Positions 8,371 to 18,838 are shown, counted from the stretch's first letter. The stretch: 19,264 nt of DNA from Paraglomus occultum (GCA_910592205.1 CAJVPJ010000669.1:1-19264); one strand, 5' to 3'. Program-made: numbers and translations. The notes: generated by a model from the letters alone, not told the origin.

Positions 8371-11300
8371 AATTATGTTGTAAAATCTCATTGGTGCTAG
8401 GATTTACAAAGTGTAACAATAAACAAAGCATTCCTTGGTAGCAGTGAATGTGTGTCCAAATAGATGATCCTTTTTGCAACAGAATAAATTTGCAGCGCAC
8501 AGATGACTTGATCTTGGAGTCGTCGCACGAACGATTTAATTAGCATATGGCTAAGTTATGTCTTACTTAACGTTTAACTATTTATTAAACATAAAGTAAG
8601 ATTAAATAGTTGGCTATTTATATTGACATCAAATTTCTGACTTGAACATCTCCTACACTGCTCATTGCGTCAAAAATTCTCCATCTGTTATGAACAAAGC
8701 ACGTTATCATAATACGCAACATTTGTTTTCAACAGTACAAAGTATCGGATTTTCAGGTTTTTGTTACATGTGTGCTTTTGAGCACACAGTTAATTAAAAC
8801 ACCTATATCTGCTCAATTAAGGCTGAATTTCGATCGAGCGACTACATTTTGTTGTACAAACGTACCGTTTTCATACGAATTAACGATTTTCTTTCTAATG
8901 TTGCTGGTACCATTTCAGGTTCCATCTGCAACAATGATTGTACTATGACATTTAGCATCGAACCGCATTTGTAATTACCGATTGAAATTGACATAGCGTG
9001 GCACGTTTGGTTTTTTTTTTCTTTTGAAAAATCATATGGAAAAAAATATTAAGATAGCGAATCGTCACTTTTATCGAATACCTTTGGATATCGATAGACA
9101 AAATTTGCTAGTGGCTCTAAAAGTTATAAATAATGATGTCTTATTGCAAAACAAACATGCATACATGTAAGATGAAACTATAATGTAAAATTCCCTCGTA
9201 TATAATTTAAGTATTAAGAAATTATTTTTTGAACACATTACAGTACGGAACCTGTGTGCTGTATCTGATTAAAAACCGGCAAACTTTTGACAATTAGTAA
9301 CAAATGATTGCTGTTTCAACTTGTCAGTATTTTATTGATGGATTCTAAAACTTTTGACAGTATATATTTGTTGCTTTTTTTTTTTTTGCAAAATAATACT
9401 GTTGGGTTTGGTAGAGAGTAATTATCTTAGATGTCGGAAATAATTTGAACAAATGACAGCAATAGTTATTGCAATTGACTATGATAAAAATTATAATAAT
9501 AATAGAACAATTTTACGTCAAATCAGTACTCTATCGAATGTATACTTACCCAGTTTACATGTCATTATCCTGCAATCTATTTAGTTAAATTGCTTACTCG
9601 TAAACAATTTGTACTCTAAAATATTGATATCAACTATTACTCAAAAAGTGGGGACACTCCAACCGCTCAAAAACGACGCTATTCAGAAAATTGATAAAAG
9701 ATTCAAACCTCGAACTCAGCTAATCCTTTTAGCATTGAAATCAAGTGTTTCCTCGATAATTTCTTCGACACATCGCTTCTTCTTTGAAGACATTCTCCCC
9801 GCCTCAGCTCGATCCTTTATCATCACGCAATAGTCGAAAAAACAAACCTCCTTTATCTTTCAGCACATCAATTCCAAGCGGGATAGAATCGCCGTTTGTT
9901 CTAGCTATAGAATAAACATCCAGATTTTATTCGTATACCATCGGCTTGCGGTTATAATTATGTTGTGTATACAGTATAGTCAAATTTGTCCACACAGTTA
10001 CGCTTCTGCCTCCGCGCGTTTTCCTACACCGCAGTCTGCAGATAAGTTCAGCGCACTGTCTCCTGCACTGTACGCCAAGACCCTAAAGCCAAACGGATAC
10101 TCCTTCACACTGAACGAGGCGAGGTTTATCGCGCTCTTTTTTGATAATATTATTCTCCTTTGTTACTGCAACATAAATCAACCCCATATTTTTAAAGACG
10201 GCGTAATCGATACGATCTGAGTTGTGGTCGTCGTTGACAGTGCGTTTTGCCTTCAACCACGCAATCGGTGCGGAGCAGCAGACATAAACTATCGGTATAT
10301 TGCTTCGCTTCTGCCGTCAAAGACTAAAATTTATAATTTATCCTGATTAATATTAATATTCTTTTTTTGTGCAGGCTAGATATTCACCTTGATATCCTCT
10401 ACGCATTACAAAAAAGTGAGATGTTATCGTCTTTGATCCCGATTTGCTTTGGTTCGGAACGGCAAGGCCCGTACCACTGTAGCATTTTGACCAGGCTGAA
10501 AACTAGAGCTTCCTTGATGGTGCTAAAACAATGCGTTGCTTTAGTAATTATCTCTCAGTTAAATATCTATAGACTTTTAAAGCCTATTAATATTTGTTTT
10601 TTTCATGGTTTTCCGTGAGAGCTCTAAAGCATGTGATGCAAAACGTAGTTATCTACAAATAAGTTGATAAAAAATTTCAGGATTTTTAATGAAGTTTATC
10701 ACGCAAAGTCTTGATCAAATATGACGCGCAGCAACATCTGATACATAATTGTCTGCACATAAGTTCAGCAATTTTTGGGGATGCATGATAAAAACATACT
10801 TGCTGTCTAGGTTTTAATAATGATGGCAAAAATGCCCACAATTTGGAAAATAATAGACAGCCATTTTTTTAATTAATAACGAGTACCTGTATTATAATAA
10901 AAAATTAGGTATATAAAGTTTAAGTTTTATACAACAATGTATAGTCTAGCAACGTAGCCGGTTGATATTCAAAACCGTTTAAAACCAAACCTTAATTTGA
11001 AGACGTGTTTAGGTGCAATGATTACAAAAAAGCTACGAAAAAAACATTTTTAGCAAGTAAGTTTTATTTGTAGGTTGTATAAATGTGTTTTTTTTTTGTT
11101 TGTTCATATAATTTTGTGCATACGCTTATCTATTTTTCTCGTGCTGCAAAATACATATAAATTTATCTATAAATCTATTTACATATTAATTTTTTAACCG
11201 TTATTTGAATAACAAATTGCTAGAGCTTATTTAGTATTATATTTCACATCTCAGTCATGCTGCGTTCTTCATCTTGGTTGTAAAGGGTCCATATTGAAGT

Positions 11301-11393
11301 CAAATCTTCGAAAGATACTTTTTTAGAGGACGTTCTTTCACTACAATGAAAATGAATATAATTAATAGTTGCTCTAACAGCACTTTAAAATTT
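8371..11393. repeat. repeat block R3 (full-length copy adjoining the 7TM gene)
   Basis: R3 follows the G2 3' flank and parallels R1 throughout: GATCTTGGAGTCGTCGCACG (about 8511), ATTGATATCAACTATTACTC (about 9622), CCGCAGTCTGCAGAT (about 10030) and ATCTTGGTTGTAAAGGG (about 11271). Unlike R1 it continues into a complete gene, so R3 is the ancestral position: the 3' half of R is the downstream flank and last exon of the 7TM gene. 8371-9600 and 10620-11240 contain no gene I can support beyond the 7TM 3' region. Confidence 0.9.
9610..10566 (-). pseudogene. relic of a PD-(D/E)XK nuclease-like gene, best copy (R3)
   Basis: This is the best-preserved copy. An upstream exon frame (10410-10566) includes KEALVFSLVKMLQWYG and RSEPKQIGIKDDN. 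It is followed by an intron with donor GTAATG (10409) and acceptor TTTTAG (10324), conserved in R1. Then come TAEAKQYTDSLCLLLRTD, a one-base shift, and a 70-codon frame with RTVNDDHNSDRIDYAVFKN, IYVAVTKENNIIKKE and RDKPRLVQ (about 10105-10300). More frame breaks lead to NGDSIPLGIDVLKDKGG (about 9845-9895) and MIKDRAEAGRMSSKKKR (about 9775-9825). The D-Y strand followed by VTKEN fits the D...(E/x)xK core of PD-(D/E)XK folds, and the K/R-rich tail fits the same fungal family. It cannot make one protein as it stands. Family naming is an inference from memory. Confidence 0.52.
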
Positions 11394-12662
11394 AACTATA
11401 CTTGACAATGGTCTTGTGTACTTATACAAACCTGTATAGGAGAGCAGCGACTACGATTATTCCACACAATCCTGACCATATTTCAGACATGACAGCATTT
11501 ACTTTCGAAATCACCTCCGATGAATAGATAAAATCAGGTGCAAAACTCATTGCTGACAGAGCACATATGTACCAGCCAAAGGCTATGGTTAGACTTATAT
11601 TAGTCAAGCGCATCTACGATTAGGAAAACAATTTTCAGTAAGTTTTGTATGCCCATTATCATGATTAAATAACAATATTGAATAATTACCCTGTCGGCAA
11701 AAGTCTTGTATTTTTCCTTCTCCGCTTCGTAAACCGTCAGATTAATGCTTTCGCGAGCCAGAGATACCAACATTTGTCTAAAAAGAGTAGAAATCAGTCA
11801 AACATATATTGCTAGAATCATAGTCGTTCTATTTCGTTCTCAAGCATAATGTACTCACCCATAGTATATCAACACGATAGCCAATATAGTTTGACAAAGA
11901 GCATATCCAAACCAATGTACGCCCCAGATCAGATTTTCTTTTTTATGGTCACCCATGAACATATATTTTACCGCAAATATTGTCAAAATTTCAAACACAA
12001 CGATGTTTCCAATAACAAAAGCCCAATAAAAATATGGTATAAGGTCTGTTTTGGGCAACCAAATTAATTTTCTGGAGCTTGCGCCTGTGCGCTGATTGAA
12101 TTGCATTTTGGGTATCGCATAAAACAATCCTGATGCATACGTGGCCACCGATATTGTTGCAAAGGACCAGCTTGCCTCGAATATCACATATCTCCATGTT
12201 GTATCAGGCAGCCAATTATACAGTTTTATAATAGACGAAATGTTGCGTAGCACCGACCATACGAATGCGAAAAAAAGCAAGCCATCGAGAGGAGAAAACA
12301 GGCGACCGGACCAAAGAGAGCCTTTATTAGTGTATTGGCGGTAGAAGATGAGTACTATGCAGAGTAAGGCCAGAGAGGAGTAGATGATGAGTGAAAATAT
12401 CATAATTCGTGCGAAAAAGTCATGGTCGGGACAGCCGTCTAGACGGAGAAGCCATCTGCGTATGTAGAGTTAGAGTAAAAATAACGTTTCGTTTGTGAGA
12501 AATATAACGAGTGAAACAAAGTTATATCGAGAAATAATCGGTGTTGCTGTCGATAAGTGTATTGTGCCGTCTCTGTATGTTTAGTTGCCTTTGTGGACAA
12601 TGTTTTTATGAGCTTGTTATTACTCACCGGCATTGTGCATAGCTGTTCTCTATTGTACTCAT
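11244..12662 (-). CDS. seven-transmembrane protein, fungal family of unknown function
   Basis: Five exons on the minus strand: 12628-12662, 11859-12455, 11690-11777, 11432-11613 and 11244-11340 (999 nt, 332 aa). The introns are 172, 81, 76 and 91 nt with GT donors (GTGAGT, GTGAGT, GTAATT, GTTTGT) and CAG/TAG acceptors, and every junction keeps frame. The protein begins MSTIENSYAQCRWLLRLDGC. Seven hydrophobic segments lie at about residues 28-50, 68-88, 103-126, 150-178, 187-210, 243-263 and 281-300. A charged loop (KEKYKTFADR) precedes TM6, and the C-terminal tail is a 32-residue hydrophilic segment with SERTSSKK and DEERS. SPLDGLLFFAFVW in TM2 is like uncharacterised 7TM proteins of Mucoromycota as I remember them; a receptor-like role is possible but unproven. 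The start at 12662 is backed by a TATA-like element 46 nt upstream and by the good N-terminal exon. The last exon lies in R3 and is duplicated in R1. Confidence 0.85.
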
Positions 12663-12706
12663 TGTTTGTTTTCGTATTGTTCTAATCCTACATGCAAATA
12701 CAAGGG

Positions 12707-12718
12707 CATATATATAAG
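12707..12718 (-). promoter_or_regulatory. TATA-like box of the 7TM gene
   Basis: On the minus strand CTTATATATATG lies about 46 nt before the proposed ATG (12662), a distance similar to that in G1 and G2. Confidence 0.5.
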
Positions 12719-12719
12719 T

Positions 12720-13660
12720 TGCTGTTTTATTGTTTCGGGATCTGGAAAAATTAACAAAGAAACAAATGAAACGATAGACGGTCGAATAAAATGACGAGTG
12801 TGTATACATATTGAACAATAAATGCCCAAATTTGGTAGTATTAATTTATATGTTTTCGTTGTTCGTTGTCCCTTATACTAATACGTGTTATTGACATAAT
12901 AAACACCCCTTTATTCTTACTTTACTGTAAATAGTAACAAGATAGATTATCTATAGTTTGCTCTGTCTTTGCTTCACTTATAAAGATTCCCATTGTTTCA
13001 ATACATTCCTTGCTTATCTAATGTGTTTGTTACTCTATATTCTGTTGTGGAACGACGTATTACCAAATAATTATTTATGCTGACGTTTATTGGTGCAATC
13101 GGATGACCAAGCAGAAGACCGATATTAAAGTATATGGTCTTGATTAGCCAACTGGAAAGATAACATATTAATCATACGAAGGTTCTTGTTTTCATTTGTT
13201 GCTCCCTGTTTAAGTTTGTTTGTTGTTCCTAAATACTAACATGTGACACTCCGTCAGAAACTGTCGGGGATGGATCAGCAATTGAACCAATCAGTTCTAT
13301 GGATCTACAGTTCCATGTTCAGAAAAGGCGAAATTAATAAAGCGGTTTTATCGTCTTGATACGGTAATACTAGCCCTACAAAAGAGCTTATCTTGTTCTA
13401 AATGTTAGTCGGTTATTTATTAAATATAGACACAACACACATGTTCGAACAAAGGGCTAGTACAAATTTACTTATTTGCAACACAGAGCTCATATGACGT
13501 TTTCAGTTGCTAGTATGTCGTCTTATGCCTGGGTCTATAGTGGAAGTGTCCGCCAATCCAATTTATATAACACGGACTAATGTCTGTCTCATAAATCTGC
13601 TTATAATTTTCTGTCGATAAAGTCTTATAATAGACATCATAACATTAGATTACGTTTATC
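12720..13660. other. intergenic, no gene seen
   Basis: AT-rich sequence upstream of the 7TM gene. Both strands are broken by stops and I see no repeat shared with the R or G blocks and no transposon ends. Confidence 0.6.
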
Positions 13661-13663
13661 ACG

Positions 13664-13915
13664 TCACTTAGTAGGCATCGTATCGACATTGCTTTTTGTA
13701 GTATAAATGACTAATATTTTAATAGCATAAATTAACGCAGTCATACAAATTGCTAACTTAAAATTGACACATGACTTTATACGTTGTGATAATAACTTTA
13801 AATTTATTGCCGAATAGAAGATAATTGCTATTAGTAATATAAATGCAGATTTTAGCACAAAATGCAGAATATGGTTATATTCGATGACGCATGCCTTGAA
13901 CGTATTAATACACAA
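13664..13915 (-). CDS. short hydrophobic open frame, doubtful
   Basis: An 83-codon frame starts MCINTFKACVIEYN and holds two hydrophobic stretches (about residues 18-40 and 55-72, for example FILLIAIIFYSAI) and a polar tail. AT-rich DNA easily produces such Ile/Leu/Tyr-rich frames, and there is no homologue, intron evidence or promoter to support it. It could be a small two-TM protein or noise. Confidence 0.15.
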   Translation of the reverse strand: MCINTFKACVIEYNHILHFVLKSAFILLIAIIFYSAINLKLLSQRIKSCVNFKLAICMTALIYAIKILVIYTTKSNVDTMPTK

Positions 13916-14600
13916 AGGAAGAAAAAAATTTGTGATAAGGAGTTTATTCTATCAACAAATGAATATATGCTTTATATTTGCCAGACGTTTGTAAAAGTTA
14001 AGTTCTAGACCGTTTAGAGTTTAACATTAGGATTATAAGAACAAGCGCCATTGAATGACTTTAACATTGGCAACTGCTTGAGTGGCCTTTTCACAGAACA
14101 GGATTTTTTATTTTTTTGCTCACAATATACGTCTTATTGAACTTGCTACGAATTAAAAAAAAAATTTAACTCAAAAGTTGTGCACTAATTGCCGTACTGT
14201 AACATCATTATCTTGCTAAACGCCACATTTAAGTCTTCTCTTTACCAAGAAATTTGTAACGCAGCCACCGATAATTAATTAGAGTTACTCCCTGTTGGGG
14301 GCAAGGATAAATACCAGCACTTTAAAATTTAATAGAAACGGATTTAAAGCTAATTGCTGTAATAAGTTACAAAATAATTGGATTTATGTGCATTTGCTAA
14401 ATAATTTGCAAATGGTTTGTTTTGTTTAAGCGTACTTGTTGATTGTCTTGCTTTACTTAAATAGTTAAATTACTTAACAGTTTTAAAGCAAAATTTCTCT
14501 TTTGTTTACAACGGGGTATTTGCTAAAACACAGTTTACGTTTTTGTTGTCGTTTAATAATAGTACGGACAGTTTATACAATTTTTCATCAGCAATCATTC
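13916..14600. other. intergenic, no gene seen
   Basis: AT-rich with homopolymer runs. The one GC-richer stretch, ACTCCCTGTTGGGGGCAAGG (about 14285), resembles a transposon end, but no partner end was found. Confidence 0.5.
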
Positions 14601-14901
14601 GTGGTGCATAATTGTGCTTGTCTCACTAAAAAAATATTCCTCCAGGATAATTATACATAAGCGTGTTATATCGTGGAGTACAACAATATCTGCCTCTACG
14701 GATATTTATACAAAAGCTTGCTAACTGGCTGAAAACGTTGCTGACGACAGCATTTAATCTTGTGATCGCAACAAATCTTGCAGTCAGCCGATTGTCAACG
14801 TAGATCATTCTTTTAATAGTAAAACAATTCTGGAAATTTCTATCAATGACGTTTCGGCGTATTCAATTTTTTTGTCTAATAATGTTTTCGGACAATACAT
14901 T

Positions 14902-15069
14902 TTAATTTCTAACTTCTTGATTTCTTGAAAAGTTCATTAAGTCATCGCGGACTGACTTGATAAGCCGCGAAAACGTGTTTTGTGAATTTCTTCTAATATT
15001 GCGCCGTGGCCTTGATTGGAAAGTCGCAATCCTTTCTTCAATCAGATTGCGAACCCAGGCTTCAATCAT
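14902..15069 (-). pseudogene. short charged open frame, possible exon of a decayed gene
   Basis: A 55-codon minus frame from ATG (15069) to TAA (14902) encodes MIEAWVRNLIEERI, RPRRNIRRN and FSRLIKSVRDDLMNFS. Its composition (Arg, Glu, Asp, Ser, few Ile/Tyr/Phe runs) is unlike the AT-driven frames around it, which suggests real coding origin. It lies about 100 bp downstream of the coiled-coil frame on the same strand and may belong to the same gene, either as another exon or as a decayed continuation. The product is not recognised. Confidence 0.35.
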
Positions 15070-15174
15070 TGCTTTTGTTCTTCATCATCAACCGGTAATC
15101 AGGTGGCGTAGTCGAGCAGACGAAGTCAGTGCAAACATTCTTCGAGCGGTAAATCTCAAACTCTAGTACGAAAG

Positions 15175-15400
15175 TTAATTTGTAGTAGTCAACTTTTCAC
15201 AATACTCGTTAAGACGTTTTTTCAATTCTAATATTTCACGACTTTGATCTTCTATTGCTTGCTTTAATTGACAAATAAGTTTAGTAAGATCGGAAACAGA
15301 CTGCTATTTTTTTTTCTCATACCTTTTCTCATTCTTTAGTAATCTGGTAAAAATGTTTATGCCAAACGAATTATTATGCCAAGTCCGAGAAACCAACAAC
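15175..15400 (-). pseudogene. coiled-coil frame interrupted by one stop
   Basis: A strong splice acceptor (TTTTTTTTTTCAG ending at 15401) opens a minus frame that reads VSRTWHNNSFGINIFTRLL, then KNEKRYEKKK. It hits a TAG at 15304-15306 right after an A9 run and continues QSVSDLTKLICQLKQAIED, QSREILELKKRLNEYC and ends LTTTN at TAA (15175). The second part has Leu/Ile spacing and charge typical of a C-terminal coiled coil. Either the TAG is a nonsense change after homopolymer slippage, or an intron ends at this TAG. I cannot name the protein. Confidence 0.4.
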
Positions 15401-15759
15401 CTGAAAAAAAAACCCCCGCACCGACGCTTTTTTCATTTAAAAAACGAGTATTGTGGCAAAGAAAGAGACGAAGCCAAATATTTGTTGAGTGTCTGTATCC
15501 AAAGTACAGTCATTATAGCCGGATTATTCACTTGGTAAGTGTATCTGAAAACGTTGTTACTTTAAACCGGCGTTTTAAAAATCCGTAAACGACGAAATTG
15601 TGGCAGATACGCGGAAATAATTTGTATTCTGGTATTTGTTGTGAACCATTCTGAAAGGTCGACTGTAATCAAATTAGCTCATGGTAATAAACACATAATC
15701 CACTCGACCCTTGTATCGGTAATTGTGCTTACTGTGACTGTTACTTATTTTTCTGTTTA
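15401..15759. other. no supported gene
   Basis: Overlapping frames of 60-70 codons exist on the plus strand (from 15353 and 15376). Their Lys/Arg/Pro-rich products are largely antisense to the coiled-coil locus and its poly-pyrimidine tract. A minus frame with MTVLWIQTLNKYLASS (about 15450-15515) may be one more exon of that locus, but no donor is evident. Confidence 0.4.
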
Positions 15760-15783
15760 TCATTATTATTGTTATTATTATTA

Positions 15784-15865
<82 letters not shown>

Positions 15866-15876
15866 CATTATTATTA
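15760..15876. repeat. (TTA)n microsatellite, about 115 bp
   Basis: More than 30 TTA units with a few TTG or TCA interruptions at both ends. It creates poly-Tyr, poly-Ile and poly-Asn frames on the two strands. The minus poly-Asn frame (15741-16037) is joined to a normal-looking N-terminal stretch (AVRIFVMPSDLETNYMIIW), but nothing else marks it as a gene. Confidence 0.95.
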
Positions 15877-17170
15877 CTGACATGCAGGGGCAATATTGCA
15901 ATATTAAGATAGGCTTCTCTAACAGAGATTTTGCACGGCACGCAACGTGAGTTACGCCAGATAATCATGTAATTTGTTTCTAGATCTGATGGCATCACAA
16001 AGATACGGACGGCAGTACACTTATACAAAATGCACATTGTTTGCTTACGATAAAAAAGGTATTTACAGTTTGATTGTCATTGGATTTTTTCAAGATTATG
16101 GTTACATTATAGGCTGCAATTTATATATCATATATGTTTTGCTTATAGATATATTATTGATCAATTGTAACTAGATTAAAGAAGAATTAATATATTGCAT
16201 GTGTTTATTTTATGTATATCGAAACCTACGAGTAAAGACTATGATCTTTTATTTTGATATTCGTATCGATTGTCACACTATGATGATCATTTCTGAGAAT
16301 GCGCGGGACTATTTCTTATAAGAATAATAATAAGCTCTATTTATATTTTTTATGTAAACATCAATAGGCCTATACCATCTTTAGGAAACAAAATTTATAA
16401 GTTGATAGGCCGTTTATGAGAAATGGATAACACATGATTCTGGTAATGTTCCCGTTAGAAGTCAAGTCATCGACAAGTAAGGTTTACTGATTAAAATAAC
16501 ATTCGAAATATTCACTGTGTACTAATCTTTAATCTCCAATTGATAAGTTGATTAAACTTTATACGTTGATCCGTTCGTACACTGGGGGTGTAAGTTAAGG
16601 AGACCATTTTGCACATATACTAATTTGCTCGCATTCAGTTTATGTATACATAAAAGGAACCACATTTCGAGATATTCGAGTAATGAATTAATTCTAATAG
16701 ATCGGACATTTTTGGCCTTTATTAATATAGACGTTTGTGAGTATGTAACTATTGATCAAACGGGACAAAACTGAAGTAGAAAACCAAACAAATTTACCAT
16801 TATTCTATAGTTCCAACTGACATACATTAAGTACAATATTGAATAAACGTAGATCTCGCTAATAGAATGCCTGACTAATGTAAAAATAGAACACTGTAAA
16901 AGCTATCCATAATTAGGGTGTATTTCTTTTAATGATGGAATTCTATGTTATGGTTATCAATTTGCAATAGGTATTTAATTTTTTATTCGTTATATTCAGA
17001 AAGAATGATTAATTTTTTTGTTTTATAAACAATTTGGATACAGATTGGAAATGACAATCGAGTATAAATGTTAATGTCGAAGATTCTAATTTCTGGTTTA
17101 TGGAAAGACTGGTTCCTGTTATTGGGTAAACTTATTCTTGTAGTAACATTTCGACAAAAAAAAGATGAGT
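15877..17170. other. intergenic, no gene seen
   Basis: AT-rich sequence with frequent stops on both strands. The stretch CACTGGGGGTGTAAGTTAAGG (about 16579) stands out in base composition but has no inverted partner nearby. Confidence 0.5.
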
Positions 17171-17176
17171 GAAGAG

Positions 17177-18642
17177 TTAGAAAAAAAATTCAAAAGTCAT
17201 TGACGATTTGTTTGTGTTAACTAAAAATTTAGAAAAGAACGGAAAGTCAATAAGAAGAATTTGTATTATGAATGGTTTAGCGCATGACGAAGTTGTAACG
17301 GGGAATGTGTTTGTTATAGATTTTAACAAACTCACACAGCGACCTCCCCATTTTTTCCGCAAATCTTGGAACGTGATTGCTACCTTTGACAACGCATTTC
17401 TTCCACTCTTTTTTGAAACCTTCCCACCAGTGAGGATGTATTCTACCAGTATTGTGCGGGAAGCAATTTTTCACACAACACATAGACAACGTAATCTAAT
17501 GATGGGCGGTGAAATCTGTATAGGTAATCGTGTTTGAGTACTTTCCAATGCGATTCAATTATCATATTAGTTTTTCCGAAAGGTATTTTTGGATAACAAC
17601 TTCTAGCCCACAACTCCCAACGATTTCTGTATATCATGAAAAATAGATGTAATGCCATAAGCGCGGGTTACTATTGTTTACGCAGAATTCATAGATTTCC
17701 TTGACCGATCTACTCCAAATCTCATCGGCATTTAAAAACGTCCCATTCTTGTCAATAGGAATGAGAGGATGCAAGTGAAATATCCAAGACGTTGTTTTGA
17801 ATCTCATTGGCGCAGATCGTTCCCGTCATTTCAGCGGTTGGTAGAAATTTTGGATCAATGAATGGAAAATTCGTGAGATCAGTTAGTGTATGAAAGAACT
17901 ATATCTTTCCTGCTTCTTACTCGATCTAATTTTGGTGAGTATAGCGTTAATTTCAGCAAAATCCTTATCCGTAAAAATGAAATCAGGATTCAACCCAAGA
18001 TTTCAAAATACTGTTGTTCTTGTAATTTATTATCTTGATGTATATCTAGTATTAGATAACTGAGAGCAAAACCAGAACCTTGGAATTGGCCGACAATTGC
18101 ATAAAGTTCAAAGCGACCCTTTGCCGTTTTATACGTGAATTTCTCCACTTCAGTTAGCATCGGCGTCGAAAAGGCAATGGCAGTAGAGATGTCTGTTTTG
18201 ATTGAAATTAGAAGACGACATTCCCGAAGTTGATATTCCTGTGGAAGAAAAATTGCGGACTGAATCGGATCTTCATGTCTTTGATACTTCGATAGCACAG
18301 AATTGCTCCACCAGTAGTAGATCTGCTTCGTCGTTACATCTTTTATATCAAAGCGGGATGCTAAGTGAGTACGTAGCTGCAAAAGATCTAGATGACAATT
18401 GTTTCGAATTTCACTAACTATTTCGTCTGACACTCCAGTTGACAGATCGGGCCTTTCGTGATAAAGCGCTGTACCCGAGCATATGTATTTATTATATTAA
18501 TTCTAATAATTAGTTGCCCTTTACATTCGTAACGTTTGATTCTTTTCCTGTTTGTATCCTTAAAATTGTCAAGAACACTTGACTGACTACAGTGATAATA
18601 GATCGTGGCAATATTTCTTGGATCATGGGTGGAAGAATTCAT
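17177..18642 (-). pseudogene. Mutator-like (MULE) transposase, frameshifted remnant
   Basis: Minus-strand frames in order rebuild the layout of a MULE transposase. The N-terminal zinc-binding region has YYHCSQS and RIKRYECKGQL (18500-18600). A linker ALYHERPDLSTGVSDE follows (about 18415-18470), then KQIYYWWS. The start of the transposase core is TYKTAKGRFELY with ALSYLILD (18045-18135). The second catalytic segment is FIFTDKDFAEINA (17942-17980), after a frameshift near 17995. The C-terminal part has NPRLWHYIYF, YRNRWELWARS and MIIESHWKVLKHDYLYRF (17480-17680), and a damaged Cys-containing SWIM-like end (17180-17480). At least three frame changes and several stops make it inactive. Where I expect the first catalytic Asp (D-A-T-Y-K-T in the family) this copy reads K-F-T-Y-K-T. 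Terminal inverted repeats and target duplications were not identified. Confidence 0.85.
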
Positions 18643-18704
18643 CTTCCAATTGCTGTTTAAATATGTATTAACGTTTTGTTTTTATAACTAGGGATGTTCT
18701 ATGT

Positions 18705-18729
18705 GCCCGGTCGACTGCGTCGACCGGGC
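18705..18729. repeat. perfect 11-bp GC-rich palindrome
   Basis: GCCCGGTCGAC, a TGC spacer, then GTCGACCGGGC: an 11-bp perfect inverted repeat in otherwise AT-rich DNA, preceded by TAGGGATGTTC. It may be the subterminal hairpin of a hAT-like element end (many hAT ends begin with a similar TAGGGATG string), or a structured RNA or protein-binding site. No matching second end was seen in the window. Confidence 0.7.
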
Positions 18730-18838
18730 GTTGTGCAGTCTTTGTTTTTATTTGGGCAAAAGAAAAAATGGGGAATTCGGTTTTATTTATTTGGTAGTGT
18801 TTAGTGAGCTAATACTTTGATGCAGTCATTTATATTCC

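Noticed and set aside
9609-10220. Plus-strand open frames at 9609-9833 and 9960-10220 (and 1611-1823) as genes
   Set aside because: They are broken by indels between R copies and lie antisense to the minus-strand relic, whose protein blocks are better conserved.
10367-10618. Plus-strand 83-codon frame after a TGTGCAG acceptor-like site
   Set aside because: The R1 copy has frameshifts and stops in this frame; the minus strand reads better and contains the intron donor and acceptor.
62-11393. R1 and R3 as LTRs of a retrotransposon
   Set aside because: There are no TG...CA ends, primer-binding site, gag or pol; a third copy lies inside, and the blocks contain parts of ordinary genes.
11855-12403. 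Start of the 7TM gene at the Met at 12403, with a 7-codon upstream frame
   Set aside because: The frame is open further 5' to a CAG acceptor at 12456 and joins in frame to an ATG exon (12628-12662) with a TATA-like element; the added residues are well formed.
15641-16037. Poly-Tyr, poly-Ile and poly-Asn proteins
   Set aside because: All are produced by the (TTA)n microsatellite; only the poly-Asn frame has an ordinary N-terminal stretch and it lacks other support.
17208-17537. Plus-strand 109-codon frame
   Set aside because: It is antisense to the C-terminal part of the MULE transposase, which has recognisable motifs on the minus strand.
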